Assembly: GCA_013397455.1 (NCBI GenBank)
Contig: VYZB01000144.1
Span: forward strand, 504,772 to 568,771
DNA length: 64,000 nt
From: Crotophaga sulcirostris
Taxonomy: Eukaryota; Chordata; Aves; Cuculiformes; Crotophagidae
Reading direction: 5' to 3'
The notes below the pieces were generated by a model. The model had not been told where the DNA came from. It saw only the letters and a list, made by a program, of their open reading frames with translations, and searched no databases. The translations under genes were made by a program, and so were the position numbers. Of the stretch, positions 1-14,500 are shown piece by piece; position 1 is the first letter of the stretch, and every line of letters begins with the position of its first letter.

Positions 1-2235
1 CAAAGTTTTCTTCTGGTTCTTAATTGGGAGAAGCAAGAAACCTGCTGGTACTAGTTGTTGTTCATTGCCATGCACTTCAGTTTAAGCATCCTTCTTGAAT
101 CATTCTAGCAGCTTCTAAACTAATCAGATTACTCTTGTGTGGTTCTTCCTGCAAGACAAAAATGAGTTCAAATCCACTTCAGGTGAGCAGGGAGAACTCA
201 TTTAATAACACTTAGCCATTTACACTGAAGTGCCAGCAGATCACTAAAATGAATTCAGCTTGCTTGGCATGCCTTTGACAGGACATGTACTGTCGAATTT
301 CACCTGACATCTGGGCCCAAGTTCTTTTCTAAAATGGGGGAAAAATATATAAATTTTCATGGAGAAATTGCGTCTGCATTTTGCATACTGTTTCTCCAAG
401 GATGAGGAGGTGGTAATTTTAATAGTAAGGCTTACACACTGTCTTCTCTCTGGGGATCTCAAAACATTTCAGAAATGTGAAAGAACATTTTCATTCAGTG
501 ATCAAAGTGTGTTCGCAACAAAGCTTTCATTTTCTTAAATAGTTGTAATTAATATATAACAAAGCACAATAAATACTTTTTTTTTCCCTTTTCAGTCTGT
601 GTTGAGCACGTAGCTGTCACAACTAACTGGAAAACAATGTATGCTGCTCTTTTCAAAAGGAAAAGTTCCCACCTGTGATTTGATGTGTATATTGTTGAAG
701 AAAATTTGCAGCTTAATTTAGTCTCCAGATTTGATATATCTTTCCAGTTTGGTTAACTACAAGCACTGCAGCTCTAAGACTGATGAAGACTGCAATAGTA
801 AGAAATGACCCCTCTTCTTGTTTTGCTAGTAGACAGACAGTTACCGCACATTGCTGAGCAATTCAGCTCCACAAAAGCATCCCTTCCTGGAACTGAGATA
901 GCATGATTGAGAAACAACAAGAGATTACAAAGACATACAAAGTTGTCTTGTGGTCCCAGAGAAACAGCAGAAAATTTTAACACTAGCCAAATAGAAATGG
1001 GCAAACCTGCTACGGAAAAAATGCAACATCTGATTCTTCAGTACCATCCTTTTTATACAGTTCAGGTATGGATATACCAACATTTTCTCACTTGGCAAAG
1101 CCAGTTTAATAACAGTGCACCATTCCTGCATTGTTGTTCACCCACTTCTATGTTGTGCCAGGTTATTATTTGCAGGATTGTGCTGTAAACCATATTTGGG
1201 TGGGTTCTGGGGTTGTTGGTTTTTTTTGTTGCTGCTGTTTTGAAGTCAAATCATTTCAGTACAGTTTTGTTCAGTTTATGGTCGCATCAGGGGATAGAGG
1301 ACTGCAGAAAAGAAGCAAACATAAAAAAAAAAGGACATAGACTTCTTAAGCTGCATTTGTCATCACATAAAATGTTTCTGGAACTCTGCTTTCATTTTTA
1401 CAGGGTGAGGGTGTGCAGTGCCACTGTTCTGATATGTGGCAGTGCTTTCTTGAGAGTTCCCTAATGAAACAAAGAAAAGGGAGAATTGTCAGAAATAGCA
1501 TTATCTGCCACTACCCAAATGTTGTATGGAAACAAAGCAGTTTCAACATCTTCTAATGAAATGGTCCTCATTATCTGTCTGGTTACCTATGGGGCTGTGA
1601 AGGATATGAATGTAATAGCACGTATGCTGGAGATAAGAATATGCATGTAGAGCACGTAGAATTGCCTGCCCTGGCACCAGGAGCTTGGGAATTTGAGATG
1701 AAGTGCCTCAGTCAGCAAGGCACATGGCAGTAACAATAGTAAGTGTTGGGAGTAAGCACTAGATTGAGGTGGAGAGGCAGTTCTTGGAGCCAGGGAAGCC
1801 CGCAGAAGAGCCGAGTGACCCACTAGGAGCCAGCAGCTCTCACGAGAGTGGCTGACATGGCTTGGGCATTGGCAGGAGCAACCGCAGATAATTTAGACAA
1901 CTTTAGAGAGCACCAGCAACCAGGACCGTAGCGAACAGGGTGGGCAAACAGGGCGTGGCACCTAAGAAGAATGTGGCATGGCAGTTCATGATGAAGGACA
2001 TGCAGGAAGAGCTCTGCAACTGGCTTGTGAGCCTACAGCGCAGGAAATTGCTTTAAATCTCTGTCAAAATAGTGGGCACGTGCTTCAGAGCTAAAACCAG
2101 TGTTCCTAAAGAATGAACCTCTGAGATGTCTGATGCATCCACTCAGATGGAACTAGTAAAGAAGGAGACTTCGGTACAGGCAGTAGATTGCAATAAATGC
2201 CCAGATGCTCCTCCTGAAGAAAAGGTAATTCCCTG
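1..2235. other. Non-coding region, no gene recognised
   Basis: AT-rich sequence with only short chance open frames on either strand and no family I recognise. From about 1830 the texture becomes less AT-rich and more repeat-like, running into the CR1 copy that I can support from about 2236. This 400-bp stretch could be the 5' or ORF1 part of the same LINE, but I cannot match it with confidence. No promoter, CpG island or exon was identified. Confidence 0.5.
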
Positions 2236-3815
2236 ATTAGGCCACCTGATCAGGAAAAGGAGGTTGATGGGGCCTTCTACAGGCAGCTGGAAGTAGCATC
2301 ACGGTCGCAGGCCCTGGTTCTTATGGGAGACTTCAACCGCCCAGGTATTGGCTGAAAAGATAACACAGCTAGGCACACACAGTCGACAAGATTCCTACAG
2401 AGCATTGATGATAACTTCTTGACACAAGTGGTGAAGGAGCTGACAAGGAGTGCTGCTGGACCCTGTATTAACAAACAAAGAAGGTCTGGTTGGTGATGTG
2501 AAAGTTTGGGCAGCCTTGGCTGCAGGGACCACAAAATGGTGGAGGTCAGGATTCTACATGGGCGAAGCAGGGCAATAAGCAGGATTACAACCTTGGACTT
2601 CAGGAGCTCTAACTTTAGCCTCTTTGAAGACTGATTTGGAGGAATCCCATGGCATAGGGCTCTAGAAGGTAGGGGGTTCCAAGAGAGCTGGGCAATATTC
2701 AAACAATTCTTCCTTCAGGCTCAAGATCAGTGCATCCCTAGCAGTAGGAAGTCAAGCAAAAGAGGCAAGAGGCCTGCATGGGTGAGTAAGGACCATCTGG
2801 ATAAACTCAACTGGAAAAAAGAACTTTACAGAGGGTCTTAAAAGGGACTAGCCACTTTGGAGGAATATAGGAACACTCTCAGAGTATGTGGGGTTACAAT
2901 GAGGAAGGCCAAGGCCCACTTGGAATTAAATCTGGCAAAAGACACTGAGGACAGCAAGAAAGGCTTCTCCAAGTACATCAGCAGCAAAATATGCAGCTAG
3001 GGAAAATATGGGCCTGCTGCTGAATGAGGTGCGCGCCCGCGTGATGGAGGATGCAGATTTGTTGAATACCTTCTTTTCTTTCTTCTTTACTGCTAAGGCC
3101 AGCCCTCAGAAATCCCAGACCCTGGAGGAAAGAGACAAAGTCTGGAGAAAGGAAAACTGTCCCTTGGTCAAGGAGGATCAAGTTAGAGATTATCTAGGCA
3201 AACTGAGCATTCACAAATCATTGGCTAAGGTGGCCAATGGTATCCTGGGGTGCATCAAGAAGAGTGTAGCGAGAAGCTCAAAGGAGATTATCCTCCCCTT
3301 CTACTCTGCCCTAGTGAGGCTGCATCTTGAGTACTGTGTCCAGTTCTAGGCTCCACAGCTCAAGGAAGTACTGGAGAGAGTCCATGGGAGGGCCACGAAG
3401 CTGATTAGGGGACTGGAGGATCTCTCTCATGAGGAGAGGCTAAGTGAGCTCAGGGTACTTAGCCTGGAAAAGAGAAGACTGAGAGGGGATCTTATCAATG
3501 CTTATAAATATCTAAAGGGCGAGTGTCCAGAGCATGGGGCCAGACTCTTCTCAACAGTGCCCAGCAACAGGACAAGGGGCAGTGGGTACAAACTAGCACA
3601 GAGGTAGTTCCACCTCAACATGAGGAAAAACTTCTTTACTGTGAGAATGACGGAGCACTGGAACAGGCTGCCCAGAGAGGTTGTGGAGTCTCCTCCTTCT
3701 GGAGTTATTCAGAATCCACATGGATGTGTTCCTGTGCAACCCGCTCTAGCAGACAGGTTGTACTTGATCTCCAGAGGTCTAACCCCTGTCATTCTGTGAT
3801 GCTGTGATTCTATGG
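2236..3815 (+). repeat. CR1 LINE, ORF2 remnant with internal deletion
   Basis: A decayed chicken-repeat-1 (CR1) non-LTR retrotransposon in sense orientation. The 5' part matches the end of the endonuclease domain (the phrase for a 'VLMGDFN'-type motif lies near 2322-2345). It then runs through the linker region (to about 3000) and into the start of the reverse transcriptase ('[11 protein letters not shown]', near 3190-3225). Close to 3222 the sequence jumps to the far C-terminal ORF2 segment ('[13 protein letters not shown]', near 3232 onward), so most of the RT core is missing. The element ends with the typical CR1 3' tail, ATTCTGTGATGCTGTGATTC, and a short TATGG. Frameshifts and stops make it non-functional. 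The 5' limit is approximate. Confidence 0.88.
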
Positions 3816-6800
3816 CTCAGGATCACTCGTAGTTTTCAAATGCATACATACATAGATAGAGGGATAATGTTTTGATTAACTTGAAGTTATTTTTTTATTC
3901 CATGTCCATGGAAACTTTATTTCAGCTTCACACACACATTGGAAGAGCCGTTCATGTTGAGAAAGGTTACTTACATTTACATGAAACCAGAGTCAGAAAC
4001 TAATGACCTCTAAATAAACTGTTAAATTAGAAATTGTTTTTATGTGGATCTGCAAGTACCTTCTGAAAGTACTTATAAATCAGGTTGTATTAAATTGAGT
4101 AATATATTTTATTTTGTGATACTAATTTAAGACAGATTGGCCTATGACAGAATAAACCAAGTTTGTTGCATACACAACTGTCAAGATACACCTGTAGCCA
4201 GATAGTAATAAATCAATTCCAGTACACCTGAAAATGACAAACACATTTAGAAAAACTTTATTTTATTTATAGACAATTTACCAGCAGGATAAAACCACTG
4301 TATTTATCAAACTGTTGACAAGCAGTGGTTGAACTATCTCATGTGTTCATAGTGATCACTTAAACTGCCACAATATTGCAAGATTTTGGATTTAATCTCC
4401 TTCAGTGCCAACATATGACAAATTGTAAATTTGTCATAAAAAGTGTGCAGTCATAAAGCATCTTAAAGCAGGGGCATGTACCACAGTAAACAGATTAGCT
4501 TTTTACATACCAGGAACAAAAGGGACACAAAATCTCCAAATTGAATTTGTTTGAAAAGCAAACTCAAATGAAGCCAACACTTTTAATCTACTAAAGATGT
4601 AAATGGCTGCTCACCTTGCAGAGTTCAAGGTAATGTTACCAGCATAAGGATAAGGCCGAGTCCTGCATACCTTCAATCACTTAAACAGTCCCAGTGAAAT
4701 TAAGGGCGTGCGCTCAGGTGATGTAAACACGAGCATGGCTTTGTAAGCCTGCAGCACCGTGCCACCGGCACACCCCTTTGAGTTTACAGCTTGGACTACA
4801 AATGAATAGATTATAGCTTGTACACAATCTCAAAGCACAGTAAACTACTTCTGGTAGGTACACGGTTTTGACCACAGTTGGCCTGGAAGGTTGTATTCTC
4901 AGAGCTTTAGCACCCAAAACTTATGTCTTCTTGTCCCTTGATAGCCCACACTGGCAGAAATTTGTAGTGAAGATCTAGTTAGCCCTTACTAGAAAGCCTG
5001 TAGTGTGGACTAATGCCCTCACAGTTAAGTCTATGTATAGAACTAGATGCTGTTTCCATTTGCTTTGGTCCTGCTTAGCTGTTACAATTATTACCTACCT
5101 GCAGTGAGGGGTGAGGGCTTCTGCCCCCTTGCTCTGAGCTAACTAAGCCCACAGATGGTCCATGGGATGTTACTGTCTCACATGTCTGCAGAATCTGCAG
5201 CACCATTTTGACAGTGAGAACAGGACTGTAAGTTTGTGAGTCTTCAGGTTGCAATCAAAGGATGTATAGGTCTAAATAGTAATGCTATGCTTGGCCAGAA
5301 TAACTGCAGGAACTGGGAGATGGCTGCAGTGTAGGAAATGGCATACGTGTTTGGATTCAGGTGGCTTCAACTGCACCTGAGACGTTGGGCTCGGTTTCTG
5401 TATGTTGTGGCTACATGCACCAGAGGTGCCTACCTAATAGGAAACACTGGGCACAGGGACTTTCACCCATCTGAACCTGGACTTCATGGCAACTGCCATT
5501 TTCTGTAGTGTATGTGCTGTTACTGTAAGACTTCATGCCTATCTTTTCTCATTGCTAGCATTTTCATTCCAGCTTTCCCTCCATCCTTGTGTTTGTTCCT
5601 CATGCTGAGCTGCTCCTCTGTGGAGTGGGCAGACTAGGGACAGCAGAGTGTCCCTATTCCACACCGAGACAGAGGTCCTTATTCCCGGTCACAGTCCAGA
5701 GAAGTGCATTCATGTTAAAGCAAGAGAGAGTGGGAAAGAGAGTTTTCTCTCAAAGCTCAGACTGGGACTGCTGGGCAAGATCTGAAAAGGGGAAAGGGAG
5801 GCAGCCTGACCAGTGAGTTCACACTTTGGGTTCACATTCTAGCAACTGCATGACATCTGTTAGCTGCCAGTTCATCCAGGAAAGACGTCTCACCATGAAG
5901 ACCACTGCTGTTCTAATGTGTCCTGCAAATGTATTTTGTGATTAAAGTTGGAAAAGGGAATTTGGAATATCCTTCGTGCAAAAAATAATACTCTCTGTTT
6001 AAGGGGCCGGGAGGAAAGGGGGGTGGCAGGAGGTGGGAACCAACAACAAAAACCAGAGCAACTCAGTTTTCCGTGAAAAAACTGTTTTCGTGAAAGTTTT
6101 TCAATTCAAGTAGCCTCTCAGTTACTTATGCATTTGTGGGAGAGACCAACAAGATGCTTTTTGTAGTAGGCTGTGTACAAATATGCTTCCTGCCAAACCT
6201 ACATGTCTTAGAGTTGCAAGCCTATGTTTTGCTAAAATATATGAGTCATTTTATCCTCCCCTCCATGAATTCTTAATTTCTCTTTCTTTTCTGTTTTTGA
6301 AGTATCTCATCTGAAAGGAATTTCATGGCCATAAGAAAGAAACTCTGGTCAAATGACCTTGGTGGCAAAATTAATAACTCTGTATCTCATTTTATGAAAG
6401 AGTGCAGCTGTTAGTATATTCTGTCTATGTGTAAAGTCAAGCTAGTGTTAAGAGTCCACCAGTAAGGAGGAGGTAAGACCTGCTGAATTTTGCATTATAT
6501 ATTTCCAAAAGCTGGATGGCAAACCAGTCGTTTTCAGAAGTGCTGGGATGTCGACAACTGTAGAGTGTGTGTGTGGATGGACGAGTGCAGGGGAGAACAT
6601 GTAGCTATAACTATTCCTCTACATGAACTTCTGTGACTCATGGAGTGGGAAGGGAATGACTTGCGCTGTGTATTTGCGTGACCTGAAAGGTATTGCTTAC
6701 ATATTTAGTCATCTTTGTATTTCATAGTTGCAACTCTTTTGTTATTTTGCTATCATTTCTACTGGTCTTCTCAAGCACTGTTAGGGTACAGGAACATTTC

Positions 6801-8439
6801 AGAACTGTGGTTATCTTGGTTGTCTGTACTCCTGGAAGAGCTGGCTGGTTTTTAATAGCAAAAATTTCTGGGAACTGATGATATTTGACAAATGTTTAGG
6901 TGGCAGAATTAGGACTTTTAGACTAGTTTCTCATTTAGGAATTCTTAACAAAATAGCTTGCAGAAATTCAGAATATTTGAGTTTCAGTCTCTTAAGCTAG
7001 CTGGCAGAGACCTCATGCAGGGAAGGAAGTAAGTGGCATGGCTGAGAGGGAGGAGAGGCACTGTTAGTTTGCCTAGGGCTTGAGAGTATCACAAATCTCC
7101 CTTTATAAATACATACACACCTCATATAATACATGATGCCTTAGGCTTTGTGTAGCATTTGGAACTTCATCTTTGAGGAAATACTCTGGAAGGCAGTGAT
7201 GTGTTGTTGGAGGTTGGGGTTTTTATTCAGCTAGCCATAATAACAAATGACCTGTGTATTTCTTCTCCAAGGTCCTAATACTTCAGTAGTATTTATGTTT
7301 CTCAGATTTTAACACAAAAAAAAATCATACACATTCAACATTTTCAGGCTGTCTACATCTTTTTTTGTCAATTTTGCCATTCGCCAAATTTGTCACAATG
7401 AGAAATGGTAAAGTAGAGCCATTTGGACACTATTGGTAAAGCCCAGGAAATCCTTCAGAGTGGTTCACCACCTTTCCTTTTTAGAGCACAGGGAAGACAA
7501 GGGAAACAGAGGACAACACTTAACATACTATGTACGTCTGACATTTCCTTTCCCTAAAAGGCCCTCTTTTTCACCCTCTTATATTACAGACATTCACCAG
7601 CATCCTTGTATAATCTATGGGTTGCTGTAGAAACAGTAAAGGAGTCGTTATCTGTAGGTCACCCACTGAGTGTTGGGCTGTTATCCTTTCCCTGGTTTTT
7701 AGATACCTCACCTCCCTCTTCAAAGGTCCAGTTTGTGCTAGAAGAGGCCCACCTGTGACATTCCCACTCCATGATCACCTGTGCTCATAAATCAGAGAAG
7801 CTGGATCATTAATTTTACATATCCATAGAAGCTGTCCTGCTCTGCTTTTCTTTGGTGCTGCATTTTAAGGGTCAGGAACTCAACATTTATTTTATTTGGG
7901 CTCTCTTCATTCCAGTAAGGCAGGACTGATGTATCCTCACCTATCACTGCAGCAAAGGTCTTTCTTCCTGCGATGTGCTGAGAATTCATGCCTCAGCTCC
8001 ACAGGGGACCCAGGGTAACCTGGGGCACGTCTGTAGCCTATGAATGATCCAAACTGACATTTGCATTGGCAAGAACAATACATAATCTGACATTTGTGTA
8101 TAGAACGACTGTGTGATAAAACAGTGGTTGCTGTTGCATTTTATGTGATCAGAATATTGTCTCTGAGTGCTGAGGGAGTGTTTGGGCTAACACAGGTGGT
8201 TTTATGCGTGTAGGACTCCATCAGAATGAATTTATGTCTATGTGTACTGCATGGCTGATCTCAATTATCTTGATTTTATATTACAGTACAGATTGGGAAG
8301 ACTAGATAGCTCAATTGCAAAGTTTCAAATTTGCTGTTGCAAAGACTGAGCTTCATCTTTATGGTAGCAATTGAAGAGTTAGTTCCTGAAGAAAAAGGTA
8401 CTACTCCTGAACTCAATATTAAACAGACTCAGAGATATT
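3816..8439. other. Non-coding region, no gene recognised
   Basis: About 4.6 kb of AT-rich, apparently single-copy sequence. Only short open frames (fewer than about 75 codons) occur, without recognisable domains. No RNA gene, tandem array or clear transposon was seen. Confidence 0.5.
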
Positions 8440-8523
8440 GAGAAACCTGGACCAGTTGCAGGGGGGGTGGAACTGGCTGATCCTTAAGGTCCGTTTCAAC
8501 CCAAACCATTCTATAATTCTATG
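8440..8523 (+). repeat. CR1 3' end stub
   Basis: A severely 5'-truncated CR1 copy, as is usual for target-primed insertion. It has the 3' untranslated signature 'GGTGGAACTGGCTGATCC', then a diverged form of the usual 'aaggtcccttccaacccaaaccattc' block, and a terminal ATTCTATAATTCTATG tail. The left limit is approximate. Confidence 0.8.
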
Positions 8524-11500
8524 TTGCAGTCTGGGAACATCTTGACTTGTTTCATAAATTAACACAGACGTTCTTCTTGGTAAATTTTGGTGTCATATTC
8601 CAACTTATAGAAAATGTATCAACTCAGTTACTAGTGCGCATTGGTTTTACGTGTGTGTTGAACAGCAGGTAATTAAGCAGAGGAAACAAAGCCTTCCACA
8701 CAGATTATTTTCCTTCTATATCTTATCACTTCCCCTATTGAGGTGGAGAATAGCTACAAATAGGAACTAGATCTACCCATTGCAGGCACGGTTAATTTGA
8801 ATTTCAGCCCCTCTAAACTGATTCCCTTCAAGGATGTATATGTACATTGTAGATGAACATCAATTACATAGTCGAGAAATGGAGGATCAGAAAGCAGTTT
8901 ATAAGCAGATTTCCTTAAATGCTACAAGAAAAATGGTTAGTTTGTATGGAGCATGTCAAGAAGAAAGGGAGAAGGAACAGCTGATACACAGTAGTGTGGT
9001 ACTCCTTCTTTGTTGACCTTAGCAGGTTAGCTCTTCAAATGCATTGCTGAGTGTAACTAGTTGACTCCAGACAGTCTTGGACAATCTCTATGCATATATG
9101 CTGAGGGATAACTGTCCAACACTTATGAGGGTTTTTTTAAGATGGAATGACTACAGACATCATCGAGATTTGGTGACGTGGTGGTTTGTCTGCACTGTGC
9201 CCACACTGGGCAGGTTCCGGGATCCTCCCTGTGCTTGAATTAAGGGGCCTAAATCACCCAGTTATATAGTCAGCTGCACTTAAATAAGTGAGGACTTGTG
9301 AGCATGTAGATACTTAGCAGGCATCTCTGCTGTTTCTGTTGACATACATTGTTTTCACTTTTGGAGGAGCTACTCCGTGTTACTAGTGTAGCTTTTAAAG
9401 TGCCTCCAAAAAAGGTTTCTGCACTCTGCCTGAAGTAGGGTGGTGGGCAAAAGACAGGTTATGCTTTTGCATAAACTAAATTGCTCTTACTGCTGGAGTT
9501 CACTGGAAATGTTTTGGACAGAGCATGAACTGTTCCTGCCTCTTCCTGAGTCCCATGTACTTGTGGGTGAGCCTGCGGTGATAGGAGGAGAGCTTTGGTT
9601 TGCATTTTGTCATACAGCCATCAGTTTTCACTGGGGAAGGCAATTCATTTTTAATCTTTACTGGAGGAAAGTCAGAATCTGAAATAGTACAGTAAAGTGG
9701 TCACCTCCTTTTACTTTTCATTCTCATGTTTTCTTAAATGGAGACAAAAAAAAAGAGAGATGAAAATGACCCATATTGGCATTTTGTTAATCACAGTCCA
9801 GCAATTCTGCTGAAAAAGATTTTCTGTGGTCCAGTCTGACCCACAAGTTATGCAGAAAAGTAGGTAATACCGTTTTTCATACAGCTGAAGCCATAACAGT
9901 GATTTTAACTGTTACAGACAGCTGAAAATAAATAGACACACTGTGACTCTGTTGCCACCCTGGGGCAGTTTCTGTTTTAAATACAGTCCTGTGCAAAGCA
10001 TTGGTCTTGTGATGACAGGACACATGTATTGTGTCTGTGAATTAATAATGAAATTCCCTGTCTGAACCTTAAATAGCTAGATTCCAAGCTGGTTATTCAA
10101 ATTTACTCAAAACACAAGTTTTACCTCTTAAAATTTACTTTTAAGAGGACAGACACATTATCCTCACCCTGCCTGTCTCAAGTGTGTATGAATCAAATGT
10201 GACCATACCTATACCCTGTCTCCAGGGCTCTGAATGCAGCAGGAGTATCCACCCTGATGATTTTTCAACATTTATACGTACTTCATTGTTAATATTGATC
10301 ATGGCTGGTGCAATCAGGACTCTTAGCACCAGTTTAGGTGATCGCTTACCTCCTGCCGGTTACTCCATCTCCACTGACTCCTTCCTTATCTCCTTCAATG
10401 CTACCTTCATCCCCTCCTTGAAGAAAAAGAAATACAGCCAAGTTAACTGGCTGCTGTCTCCTCTGCTTTTTGCAGCATCAGACACCTTCTGTCCTTCCTC
10501 AAGTGGTGGCAAAAGTACCCTTCTCTGAATTAGTGCCACCTTTTCACCCTTCCTCCTTTGGCTTCTTCAGTCATCTCCAGTAGGTCAATGAGTCATTTCC
10601 ATATGACCCTCTGCTCCCTTGGTGTCGAGGTGCAGCTCTCATTCTTTCCTCATCCATTCCTCATTCATTCTCATTCCATTTCCTCATTCAGCTCTCTCTG
10701 TCCTGCTGGCAGGAAACTCCATCTGACACTGGCCCAGTTGCTTACTGGGCATGTCCCCAGCCTCTGAACATCTGAACAGGTTCTAGCACCAGCATCCAAA
10801 CTGGCATCAGCAGAGGCAAGAAGCTTATAGCTGTGTTCCTCACTTAAGTAACATCAGTAAAGAGCCACTTCCCCTGTGCTTCCCTGTCCTGACTTTATCC
10901 TGGCCTTACAAACTGCTTTTGTTATCAGTGCTTAAGTGGTTACATTGTACAGTTGCTACCAACAGTCTGAAAGCTTCGTCCCAAGTTCATGTGACTTAGC
11001 AAAAGTGAACATCCATACTTTCAAAAACTTATCCTGTCTTTAAGGACACATTTTATGAAACAACCTGGAACAGGCGTGCTACTGAGCCATGTCTGACTAG
11101 CAGTATAGCACAATGGTCCAACAGTGGTCACTGGGTGATACTTCAGGGGCAAGCTTGTTTTCATCTTGCTGTTGAGCAATAGATTCTTACAAATTCTTCA
11201 GGGAGAATTTCTAATTAAGCTCGATGGCTTTTGTTCGTTGGTAATACTGGCAAGACAACAAAGCTTTGTCAAAGTGTAATAACCCTCTACATGTCTTATA
11301 CAGTTTACTTTGAAGCTGTAGAAGAGCAATGAGTAACTTCTTTGCATGGCCATCACCCTGCGCAACTACTGTGTTACAACCCGCACTTGTAAGGTGGAAA
11401 ATGAGGGGAGGAAATGAATTTATCTAAATTAAAAAGGGGGGGAGGGAGGAAGAAAGAAAAAAGGAAAACAATTGTTAATAAACTCTGCTAATGAGATTTT

Positions 11501-14500
11501 CACAGGCATGCCCTGCCACTTTTAACATCTCTCTTCAGGGCATCTTCCCCATCTGTTTTAGCCAAATAGAAACCTTCTGTGAATAGGTGATGTCTTCTAT
11601 CAAATCTTCACCTCTTCTTCAGACATCAATGAAATAGTGAGGGGATTAGTTAGGCAGGAGAGGAGAGAACCTTGTTCTCCTGGGTTTCAGATAATTCTTC
11701 AGCAAAATACTCTACACTGATGACTCTTTGTTAGCTCTGTATTTTTGTTTTGCTGTGTGTTTCCTTCCAGACGTTTGAGACGTTTGCTTTTGGGATTTTG
11801 TCTTTTATGAAAATAACCAGGCTTCCAAATGCAGTCTGTCAAGCTTGCCAACTTACTAGACATGCAGGTTGCCAGAGGAGTTCTGCTTCTCGTGTTGCCT
11901 GTAAGTGGATCAGCAATGTGGAAGCTCTGAGCTTTTCAAGGTCCTCAGCTCACCTCCTGCATTTTGCTCAGAAAACATGAGGCAGTGAAATATAGGAGGA
12001 TTTTTTTTTCCTTTTTTATGACCTTCCCACAGGGACAGTAGCATAGTGCACGAACACCGGTAAAAGCACATCTTTGGGGGTGCAGGGAGTTACATGCTCT
12101 GGATGGATGAAATCCCAGAAGGGAGGTGGGCCTGCTTTTGACTGGGGCAAGAGTCAGTCTGGCCATATGGGAAAGGAAAACCCGAATTCTTGTGACAGCT
12201 AGTTAAGGCTACAAGACTATGGGAATTAGGCTATTACCAAGTTGTTTAGGTTCAGCTGTTGGATTTGCATTATACCTATTACTTTTGGGGGCAATGATTT
12301 TTTTCATTATTGCTCTGAGAATTGTATGGCCTTTTCTCGGATTGTTCTTAAGTAATTCCTGGCAAAATACATGTGTCAAAGCAGCTGGTTCATCCATTCA
12401 ATGTGACTGTTCCTGATGTGGGTGTTACAGCAACAGAGCAGAAGACCAGCAAGTAACACAGATGAAAAAATCTCAAAAGAAAAGCAGCAACAAGATTTTG
12501 AACTCTCAAAATGTAATAGCATGCTGGGGATTACTTTTGCTTGTTGTCATTATGGTCTACCCATGCTGTTGCTTTGAATTTTAGTAGTGCTGGTCCCTAA
12601 AGCCACATGGTATGCCTTGTTCAGTCAGTATTATTCTGTTGCTGAAGGTGCTTTCCTGCATCACTTCCTTATTAAGGCAGTGGAATGCTTCATGACAAAT
12701 ATCTGTTCACCCCTGCAAAAAATAAATATAAATAATAAAGAACAAAACAAAACCTGACCAACACCCATGATCTGTTAGAGAGAACTTCTTTAAATGCTTA
12801 TGATGGTTTGTGGGTTAACAAACACATCCGTAACAGAAAAACAAAGGGCAGTTGCCAGTGGTGATTTCCATTGTGTTGAACACAAGCTGATACAGGCACA
12901 GGCATGTTATAGATGCCTTGCACTTGCTCATCTAATACACAGGTGACCCAGTTCACGTCTGCTAATATGTGGGGAGTTATCTCTCAGAGTGACTGCTAAA
13001 CTGTGTGCTCAGCGGTCTATGCTGTGGCACTCTGCAACAGGTGTTGGCTGTAGCTGCATTTGGAAGGATGTCAGGTCATGCTGGAGCCTGGGTTTAGCTC
13101 GTTTATTACAGGGACTTTTGTCAATTGCTACAGATCATTTCAGACTGCTTTGTGATTCTCAGAGGATGACGTTGCGAATGTAGTTCATCAAAAATATATT
13201 AAATTGATCAAGCACAACAGGAAGCTTTAGCTAGAATGTCTTACATATTACATCTATAAACTCCACCCAAACAGTAAAAGGAAATGACTTAGTGACTCAT
13301 CATTTCATGTATCATATCACCCATCAGATAACAGCATTTTCAGAAGCACAGGAACATGTCAGATTATTTTGATGTCTTCTGCAGCATGTAGCGTAGGTCT
13401 TCTTTCTCAATTTTCTCCCGTCTCTTCCCTCCCTCCAACTCTGTTTCTATGTCTCTCTCTTTTCCAATTTATCTGGATTAAGCAAGTCTCTGATTATACT
13501 TTATGCCACTGCAAATAAAGTCATTTTCAGAAACAGATGTCGAAAAAGCCCAGTGAAATAATCCTGGAGGCAGATGCAGTCTTCCATAAGCTGCCAAGCG
13601 CATGGTGCAATCAAAGTGATGAAACAAAATGGAACAGGCTGCAGAAAAAGTAATTAAATTATAGTTCCATTGTAGAAGCACATTTTAAAATTACTGAGAT
13701 TCAGAGCCCATAATGCTGGTATTATAGTTGAAAGAATACTTGCCATGGGTCATGAGCATTTTTTTTTAACAGTTATTAATCATGCTTGACTGGAAAGACA
13801 TGTGTAACGTACAACAAGCAGTGGCTGTAGTTGTGCCAAAGGAAGCTTTTGTTCCCTGAAGAGAATTGTATCAAAGGCCAGTGTGTCCTATTATTACGTG
13901 TGCAATAGCAAAGTGCAGAATCTGAAACAGGGCTTTTCAGATTTCGGTAGAGAGTACTGGAGAGAAAAAAGAAAACAAGTATTGTATCTTTTTTAATACT
14001 ATGTGACCTCCTTTTTCTCTTACCAAGTTAACTTACTCATTGACTAAATAATAGTAAAAAAACCCTCTAATGTATAACTCCTCTCCCTAATTTCAATGAA
14101 GATAATACCAGGGCTCTTAAAAAATGGAAGAGAGACAGAAAATTTACAGTGTCTTGAAAACTGGAGATTCAAAAAACCTCATTAGTTCATTCAAGACCGT
14201 TTCCTTTCCATTACAAAACAAATCTTTAGAAAATCAGATGGAATTTTTTCAAAATTTTTTCCTGATTGTCAATATCTAAATTTTCTGTGGGGTTGTGTTG
14301 ATTTCCTTATCAAACAATTTAATTAAAGGTTTTGATAAGTAAATTTGTGCCATTTTGGTTTTCTATTTCAAAAAGAGATTTTTACTTTGAGATATATTAT
14401 ACTTCATAGAATATAAAGTCAGAAAGTTGAAGTCTGTTCAAAAATGTAGATGTAGAAAAAAAATTCTTTGGATCAACAAAAGATATTAAAATATGCACAA

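Noticed and set aside
12219..12416. 65-codon hydrophobic open frame that could encode a small membrane protein
   Set aside because: No recognisable family, an overlapping antisense frame of similar length, AT-driven hydrophobicity, and no splice or promoter context.
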